DNA of 13,606 bases from Planctomycetia bacterium (lineage in GTDB: Bacteria; Planctomycetota; Planctomycetia; Gemmatales; Gemmataceae). Positions 5,133-10,426 of the stretch are shown piece by piece. The notes under the pieces are model-generated. The model did no database searches. It had not been told where the DNA came from and worked only from the letters and a program-made list of their open reading frames with translations. Each line of letters opens with the position of its first letter. Position 1 is the first letter of the stretch. The position numbers and the translations under genes are program-made. The stretch spans positions 1 through 13,606 of the forward strand of contig JANXSH010000790.1 in assembly GCA_025356615.1 (NCBI GenBank), written 5' to 3'.

Positions 5133-7592
5133 TCACCCCTTCCGCTCCGGCAACGGGTACTCCATGATCTCCATCAGCAAGTCCATCTGCGAGGGCGGCT
5201 CCAGAAGCGAAATCAGGTTCGGCAGCGAGTAGTAGTCGCCGTCGAACGAGAAGACCGTGTACGCCAGCCCCGCGCGTTTGCACTGTTCCTCGAGTCGAGT
5301 CGAGCTGTCGGGCACCTTGACGAAACAGAGGGCGGGGTCGATGCCGAGTTCCTGACGGTATTTCAGCAGGCTGCTCACGAAGAAAGGCAGGTTGTACTCC
5401 TCTTCGTCCGTGATGACGATCAGTTGTTCGACCGCCTGCTTGCGTCGGCGCATCAGCTCGACGGCGATGCCGACGGAGGTTTCGCCCCCGCTCAGGATGC
5501 CCTCGAACGCCCGCATCCACGAGGCCCAGTCCCGGCCCTTCGACACGATGGTGTAGGCCATCGTGTCGAAGGCGTAGACGTACAGTTCCTTCTCGCACAC
5601 CGTCGAGACCATCGCGGCAATGCGTTTGCCCAGGTCGATGCACATGTCCATCGAGCCGGACTTGTCCACGAGGATCGCCGTCGATCGGCGCAACTTGCCC
5701 TTCGCCTTGATCTGGTCGTCGGCCACCTGCTCGAGCTTTTGACGCAGCCCCTCGTCGCCCTCGACGGCCTTAAGAGCGACATCGGCCTTGAAGGTGCTGA
5801 CCTTGCGCGAGGACCGCGCCTCTTCGAGCTTGAGATCGACCATGAGCTTCAGCTCGGCGTCGGCCAGCGCCCCGTGTCGGCGGAGCATGTTCAGGCTGTT
5901 GATGACCTCCTGCGGCGTCATGCGTTCGATCAGCGCGCGGAGGACCGGCAGGCCCATCGTCGAGACGACGGACACCGCGACGCGGAACGGCACCCGCGCC
6001 TCGACCAGCGCGATCGCCTGCGCCTCGGGGTCGGTCATCTGGACGACGGCCTTCAGCACGGCGAGGCGGCTGTCGGCGGGCGGGTCGTTGTCGAAGAGGA
6101 CCTTCTGCGCGCGCTCGCCGGGGCGGACGTGCAGGACCGTGTAGAGGCGCTTCAGCGAACGCCGCGCGGTCATCACGACGCTGTCGAACCACTCGGGGTT
6201 CGCCTCGCGCTCGGCGAGGTAGCGCACGACCTCGGTCTTGAGCGACCGGGGGACGTTGCGGAACAGGCCGAAGTCGCCGACGACCTGGCGTTCGACGCGG
6301 AGCCGGGCGACCGGCGGGCGCTTCGCGGAGTGCCGGCCGGAGCCGCGAACCCGCTCGACGCCCTCGTAGATCGTCTTCCGCCGCGTCTCCTTCCGTCCGT
6401 GGATGAAATCGACGACGCGCGCCACCTGGTAGGGCGGCATCGTGCGCAGCAGGGCGAGGCCCACGTCGCGGTGGCCGGGGAACTCGGACAGGCTCAGCGT
6501 GACGACGAACATCTCCTTGTGGTCGCGCACCTCGCCCTTGTCGGCGTACCACGCCGCGAGGTGGTGGTAGAATCGGGGATCCTTCGCGCACAACTCCTGG
6601 TGGATCGGCCACAGCGGCATGAGTTGGCGATGCGGCGTCGTCAGCAGCGAGTCGATGACCTCGAGGCGGATGTCTACCTCTTTGCGGGCCGGCTCGCCGG
6701 GCGCGGCGGCCTGGGCCTGATTGCTCAGGGTTTGGAAGAGCGTCTGATTCATCGTGCCGAGCGCGGCCTTGATGTCCTGCACGTCGGAATGCGTCTGGTG
6801 GACGACGGCGTGGACCTCCTCGAGGACGGCGACCGCGCCGTCGAGCAAGGTCGCGAGCTGATCGCCGTTCCGGTCGAGGGCGGACTGGAGGGCGTCGTAT
6901 CCCGCCTCCTGTTTCTCGGCGAGTCGTTCCAACCGGGCGAACGAGAGCGCCGTCGAGAGCCGCGTGTCACTCTCGAGTTCGCGGCGGAAGAAGTAGCGGA
7001 CCGCGACGACGAGCATCGGCGTCTCGGCGTGCGGCCGGAGCGAGAGGAAGTGTGCCAGGGCGGAGTATTTCGCCTCGCGTAAGCTGGCGATCACGCCATC
7101 GAGGGCGGTCCACTCGGCATCGAGCAACGCCTGCGGGTCGGCGAAGCGGGCGAACGGCCCGGCGGCTTGGGCGAGCGCGGCCGGATCGATGCCCCCTGCG
7201 CTGAGAAGCCCGGCCTGTGTCGCCGCCCGCAAGTCGCGCAGTGCCTGGACACGGAACTCCGGCGGGTGCGCCGGCAGACCGGCGAGCGGCGTCGCAAGGA
7301 GGAAGGCGTCCACCTGCTCGCGGAAGGCCAAATCCTCGCGCCGCGCCACGGTCCGCTTGACGCGATCCCACCACGAATCGCCCGCCAACGCCAACTCCAG
7401 CGCCCGCCACGCACCTGTGCCGGCCCGGCCCAGGGCCGCGTTCATGCGGTCACTGTGGTCGGTGAAGCGATTGCCGAGGAACTTGACCGCCGCGTCCGCC
7501 GCCGCCGCCCCCGCCGGGAAGCCGATCGAGGAGCAGAACCCCTCGAAGAGGTGGCGAACGGCGAGGACGGAGAGTTGCTGAACGATGGCCAT
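5133..7592 (-). CDS. VWA-domain protein with TROVE/Ro60-like helical region and N-terminal planctomycete module
   Basis: I do not recognise a named gene for this 819-residue cytoplasmic protein. Residues 1-220 form an all-helical module (AWRALELALAGDSWWDRV, PFARFADPQALLDAEW, MLVVAVRYFFRRELE). From general knowledge it resembles an N-terminal region that recurs in planctomycete signalling and conflict-type proteins. Residues 222-290 look coiled-coil (heptad-like, LAEKQEAGYDALQSALDRNG). Residues 305-630 are helical repeats containing MPPYQVARVVDFIHGRK, RSLKTEVVRYLAEREANPEW, MTPQEVINSLNMLRRHGAL and KLEEARSSRKVSTFKA. This arrangement, placed directly before a VWA domain, is like TROVE/Ro60 RNA-binding proteins. 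Residues 638-800 are the VWA domain with a complete MIDAS: Asp643-Lys-Ser645-Gly-Ser647, Thr705 in GGETS and Asp729 in VITDE. The ATG at 7592 has only a weak ribosome binding site (CAGGTG). The gene is divergent from the S8 protease gene. An RNA-binding role is inference, while the VWA call is firm. Confidence 0.8.
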   Translation of the reverse strand: MAIVQQLSVLAVRHLFEGFCSSIGFPAGAAAADAAVKFLGNRFTDHSDRMNAALGRAGTGAWRALELALAGDSWWDRVKRTVARREDLAFREQVDAFLLATPLAGLPAHPPEFRVQALRDLRAATQAGLLSAGGIDPAALAQAAGPFARFADPQALLDAEWTALDGVIASLREAKYSALAHFLSLRPHAETPMLVVAVRYFFRRELESDTRLSTALSFARLERLAEKQEAGYDALQSALDRNGDQLATLLDGAVAVLEEVHAVVHQTHSDVQDIKAALGTMNQTLFQTLSNQAQAAAPGEPARKEVDIRLEVIDSLLTTPHRQLMPLWPIHQELCAKDPRFYHHLAAWYADKGEVRDHKEMFVVTLSLSEFPGHRDVGLALLRTMPPYQVARVVDFIHGRKETRRKTIYEGVERVRGSGRHSAKRPPVARLRVERQVVGDFGLFRNVPRSLKTEVVRYLAEREANPEWFDSVVMTARRSLKRLYTVLHVRPGERAQKVLFDNDPPADSRLAVLKAVVQMTDPEAQAIALVEARVPFRVAVSVVSTMGLPVLRALIERMTPQEVINSLNMLRRHGALADAELKLMVDLKLEEARSSRKVSTFKADVALKAVEGDEGLRQKLEQVADDQIKAKGKLRRSTAILVDKSGSMDMCIDLGKRIAAMVSTVCEKELYVYAFDTMAYTIVSKGRDWASWMRAFEGILSGGETSVGIAVELMRRRKQAVEQLIVITDEEEYNLPFFVSSLLKYRQELGIDPALCFVKVPDSSTRLEEQCKRAGLAYTVFSFDGDYYSLPNLISLLEPPSQMDLLMEIMEYPLPERKG

Positions 7593-7906
7593 GGTCGGGG
7601 CACCTGGGGGACGGGATGGGCTGAGTCAGGATAGGGGAGGCTGTCGAGACGGACACGGGGAATCGAGGCAGGGTTCTACGTCGGGATGGCGGGCGCGGCA
7701 AAGGGGATGGTCCAACGATCCGGCAACAAGATGATTCCTAAGAATGCTCGACAATCTTTGCGACATCTGCTTGACATCCACATCGGCGGCTGTTCTATTG
7801 ACCGAAATGGGGGGTAACAACCACGGTCGAGTTCGGGACGAGTCGTCGTCCAAACTTCGTCCGTCCGTGCTTCGAAGCTACTACCCGAACCGCGAGGAAT
7901 CTGCTG
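7593..7906. other. Divergent intergenic region between VWA and S8 protease genes
   Basis: A 314-bp shared upstream region. On the plus strand it carries a sigma70-like promoter (7771-7799) overlapped by two GACATC boxes, 107 bp before the protease ATG. No comparable promoter was found for the minus-strand VWA gene. The leader of the protease (7800-7906) shows no recognisable riboswitch. Short frames here lack coding features. Confidence 0.5.
7771..7799 (+). promoter_or_regulatory. Promoter of the S8 protease gene
   Basis: TTGACA (7771-7776, perfect), 17-bp spacer, TCTATT (7794-7799, four of six). The direct repeat GACATC at 7762-7767 and 7773-7778, spaced one helical turn, overlaps the -35 box and could be an operator. 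Confidence 0.5.
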
Positions 7907-9655
7907 ATGAAATACTCCCGGCTGTCCGCTTCTCTCGCCGCGCTGATCGACGACTTCCAGAACCAGGGGCCGCACGCGATGATGGCGACGGCCCGAGCGG
8001 TGCCGCTGTCGTCCAGCCCGACGGGAGGGGCTCCGCTGGTGAGCGTGTTCATCCATTGCAAGGAGCGAACGGACCTGAGCGGGCTGGGCGGGGTTCGAGT
8101 CCACCAGCCAACCGGCAAGGTCCGAACCGCCCATGTGCCGCTCGACCAGTTGGAAGATTTGACGGACCACGCAGGGGTCACTCGGGTCGCCGCCGCCCGC
8201 CTGCTCGAGCCGCTTCTCGATGTCGCCTCGGCGAAGGTGCAGTTGCCGGCCTATCGGGCGGCCGATCCCCTGAAGCGGACGGGAAAGGGCGTCCTGATCG
8301 GGATCGTGGACACGGGGATCGACACCACTCACGCGGCGTTCGCCGGCCGGATCCTGAGCATCTGGGACCAGACCATGGCCGGGACGGGTTGGGGGACGAC
8401 CAATTACGGCAACGTCCTCGCCGGTCCGGCGATGGTGGCCAGTCTCGATGTACACGGCCACGGCAGCCACGTCGCGGGTATCGCGGCCGGCCAGCACTCG
8501 ACATTCGGGGGAGTGGCTCCCGAGGCCGAGTACGTCATCGTCAAGACGAATTTCCAGAACACCGGGATCGCCGACGGGGTCCGATACGTCTTCGACCAGG
8601 CGGATAAACTCGGTCGGCCCGCAGTGGTCAACCTGAGCCTGGGCGGCCACGGGGACGCGCATGACGGAAGCGACGACCTGTCAGCCGCGATCGACGCGAT
8701 GACAGGAGCTGGTCGGATCGTCGTGGCCGCCGCCGGGAACGAAGGAGGCGACCCGATCCACGCGGGCGTCACCATTCCCGCCGGGGGGATCGTGGGAGTC
8801 CGCTTCGTGACGGTGCCTTCATTGACTCCCAACGCGCCGCCGTGGGTGATGCTGAACGGCTGGTATCCCGGCGGCAGCGCGCTGGAGGTGTCGATCACCA
8901 CGTCCGCCGGCGACGTTACCCCTTTTCAGGCGGTGATTACCGGCAGTTTGCCGGTGAGGAACTACCCGTTCACCACGGCCCGAATCGGCATCACGACCCC
9001 GCCGGCCACGGTGAATCCTAACGGCGACCATCAGTTCCTCGTCGAGATCGAGCCCGGCCCGTTCAACACCAAGGTGCAGGGCGGGACGTGGCGTCTACGA
9101 CTCCGCAACCCCGGCACCGCCCCGGTGCGGGTGGATGTCTGGTCGCTCGTGCCGGCGCGGACCGCCCAGGCGGCGTTCCAGGCCCCGGCGGAGAGCGACG
9201 AGATGAAAGTCGGGTCGCCGGGGGCCGCCGCCTCGGTCGTCACCGTGGCTTCGTACACCACCCGGAACCAGTGGGTCGATGCCGGCGGCATCTCGCGGGC
9301 CGTCGGCCTCGCGTTGGATGACATTTCGGATTTCAGCAGCCCCGGCCTGCTCCGATCGGGGGGCCAGAAGCCGGACCTGACCGCGCCGGGGGCGATGATC
9401 ATCTCCTGCCGGTCGGCCAGTTCCACCCCGGATCCCCGCAACCTGGTCGCGCCGGGCTTCATGGTGGACGCCGGGACCAGCATGGCCTGCCCGTTCGTGA
9501 CGGGATTGGTGGCGCTGCTGCTACAGCAGAAGGGCACCCTGACCCCGACTCAGGTGAAGAACAAGCTGAAAGCGGCGTGCGCGGTCCCCGGTCAACCCGC
9601 CGGCGCGTTCGATCCGAAGTGGGGGTTCGGGCTGATCGACGCGAGCCAGCTCTAA
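7907..9655 (+). CDS. Subtilisin-like serine protease (peptidase family S8) with built-in propeptide-like domain
   Basis: The 582-residue protease has a full S8 catalytic set: Asp135 in GIVDTGIDTTHAAF, His185 in HGHGSHVAGIAAG, the oxyanion Asn278 in AAAGNEGG, and Ser525 in GTSMACPFVTGLVALLLQ. The substrate-binding strand is VVNLSLGGHGD near 240-250. Residues 44-105 precede the catalytic domain and have an I9-propeptide-like pattern (VSVFIHC ... GGVRV ... VPLDQLEDLTDHAGVTRV ... LLEPL). Residues about 285-445 are a beta-rich insertion between Asn278 and Ser525, recalling the jelly-roll insertion of Csp-type subtilisins. The N-terminus (MKYSRLSASLAALIDDFQNQ) is not a signal peptide, so the enzyme is predicted to act inside the cell, which is unusual for S8. 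GAGGAA seven bases upstream supports ATG 7907. It is divergent from the VWA gene and followed by an inhibitor-like gene. The substrate is unknown. Confidence 0.92.
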   Translation: MKYSRLSASLAALIDDFQNQGPHAMMATARAVPLSSSPTGGAPLVSVFIHCKERTDLSGLGGVRVHQPTGKVRTAHVPLDQLEDLTDHAGVTRVAAARLLEPLLDVASAKVQLPAYRAADPLKRTGKGVLIGIVDTGIDTTHAAFAGRILSIWDQTMAGTGWGTTNYGNVLAGPAMVASLDVHGHGSHVAGIAAGQHSTFGGVAPEAEYVIVKTNFQNTGIADGVRYVFDQADKLGRPAVVNLSLGGHGDAHDGSDDLSAAIDAMTGAGRIVVAAAGNEGGDPIHAGVTIPAGGIVGVRFVTVPSLTPNAPPWVMLNGWYPGGSALEVSITTSAGDVTPFQAVITGSLPVRNYPFTTARIGITTPPATVNPNGDHQFLVEIEPGPFNTKVQGGTWRLRLRNPGTAPVRVDVWSLVPARTAQAAFQAPAESDEMKVGSPGAAASVVTVASYTTRNQWVDAGGISRAVGLALDDISDFSSPGLLRSGGQKPDLTAPGAMIISCRSASSTPDPRNLVAPGFMVDAGTSMACPFVTGLVALLLQQKGTLTPTQVKNKLKAACAVPGQPAGAFDPKWGFGLIDASQL

Positions 9656-9671
9656 TTCCCACCGAGGGGTT

Positions 9672-9700
9672 TTGAAATGGCGATTCGTCTGGTATATACT
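9672..9700 (+). promoter_or_regulatory. Promoter-like element just after the protease gene
   Basis: TTGAAA (9672-9677), exactly 17 bp, TATACT (9695-9700). Each box matches the sigma70 consensus at five of six bases, in otherwise GC-rich DNA. Transcription would enter the palindrome at 9715-9826 almost at once, giving either a hairpin-led mRNA for the 9883 gene or a short structured RNA. Confidence 0.45.
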
Positions 9701-9714
9701 CCGCGCGGCCAGGG

Positions 9715-9826
9715 ATGACACATTCTTAGCCCGACGCGCAAGCGAGGGAAACAGGCCACTACTGAGGACGTATCCTGAACCCTCGCTAGCGCGTCGGGCT
9801 AAGTCCTCCCTTGCCTGATGTGTCAT
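9715..9826. repeat. REP-like palindrome, AGCCCGACGCGC family (copy 2)
   Basis: The inner arms (9725-9748 and 9780-9803) match at 23 of 24 bases around CTTAGCCCGACGCGCNAGCG, with a 31-bp spacer and the only mismatch at the variable N. A perfect outer pair ATGACACAT (9715-9723) and ATGTGTCAT (9818-9826) encloses them, with unpaired DNA in between. No target-site duplication is seen. The core is shared with the palindrome inside the MITE at 4670-4832, but the outer ends are different. Confidence 0.8.
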
Positions 9827-9848
9827 TGCAGACCGCGACGAGTATAAT
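9820..9848 (+). promoter_or_regulatory. Promoter of the inhibitor-like gene
   Basis: A perfect TATAAT (9843-9848) is preceded at 17 bp by GTGTCA (9820-9825, four of six against TTGACA). The -35 box lies inside the right outer arm of the palindrome, so the repeat may contribute part of the promoter. The predicted leader is about 28 nt. Confidence 0.5.
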
Positions 9849-9882
9849 ACATCAGGGTATCGCCCCCGACCGGAGGCAGCCG

Positions 9883-10149
9883 ATGCAGTTCACGAAGATC
9901 GACGCCGGGCTGGCGAACACGCTGAGCGAGCCTGCGTCGAGCCACGACGACGAGATCCACGTCTCGGTACGGGTCCTCCGCCCGCTGACGCACGTCGAAC
10001 AGAGAGAGTTTCACCTACTCGGCGGGGTCGGAGTCGATTCCGGCTTGCCGGTCCTGTCCGCGAAGCTGAGCCGCGACGCGATCGACCAGTTGACGGAAAA
10101 GCCCTGGGTGCGGTTGCTGTCGTTGTCTCGCAAACTGGAACCCTCCTGA
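9883..10149 (+). CDS. Small protein resembling a stand-alone S8 propeptide/inhibitor (I9-like)
   Basis: This 88-residue cytoplasmic protein has no signal peptide. Residues 25-86 follow a beta-alpha-beta-beta-alpha-beta pattern: EIHVSVRVLRPL, a helix around HVEQREFHLLGG, VGVDSGLPVLSAKLS, the helix RDAIDQLTEKPWV, and a final strand LLSLSRKLEP. The pattern matches I9-type propeptides. By eye it parallels residues 44-103 of the upstream protease: VSV near the start, GGV-x-V in the middle, a D-x-L-T helix and a closing R-x-L-E-P. It may inhibit the protease, act as its folding chaperone or protect the cell from it. The start at 9883 is set by GGAGG (9872-9876) at 6-nt spacing. An in-frame ATG at 9811 has no such site and lies within the repeat. 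The gene has its own promoter. Function is inference, but the gene looks real. Confidence 0.7.
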   Translation: MQFTKIDAGLANTLSEPASSHDDEIHVSVRVLRPLTHVEQREFHLLGGVGVDSGLPVLSAKLSRDAIDQLTEKPWVRLLSLSRKLEPS

Positions 10150-10242
10150 CTCCGTCCGCGTCTCGCATCGATTCCCATGCCAGGATTCGTTCCCCCTCTC
10201 ATCCTTTCTGCCTCGCCTCAATTCGCCCCAACAATAATCCCT

Positions 10243-10276
10243 CCGCCGGACGAATCCGGCGGGCGACCCCTCTTTT
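10243..10276 (+). terminator. Probable terminator after the inhibitor-like gene
   Basis: A perfect 8-bp stem CCGCCGGA (10243-10250) and TCCGGCGG (10255-10262) closes a CGAA loop. A pyrimidine-rich tract with only a TTTT run follows. The hairpin is strong, but the T-run is interrupted and late, so termination efficiency is uncertain. It sits 94 bp after the stop codon at 10149. Confidence 0.45.
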
Positions 10277-10426
10277 CTCGCGCCGGATGACCTACAGTTC
10301 CGCTGACCGACCTACGTCCCAACCACGCCGGGTCGTCGTTCCTTTCCGCTCCGGGCTGCGGGGAGAGGCCGCGTTCCGTTCGCGGCTCGGCAGGTCGATA
10401 GGGGCAGAACGATAGGAACACGGACT

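Noticed and set aside
5049..7082. Long open frame of 677 codons on the plus strand
   Set aside because: It lies antisense to the VWA gene, is rich in Arg, His, Asp and Leu with a low-complexity look (DDGLQHGEAAV, RHRAQQGEAHV), and has no family motif. It is a shadow caused by high GC at third codon positions.
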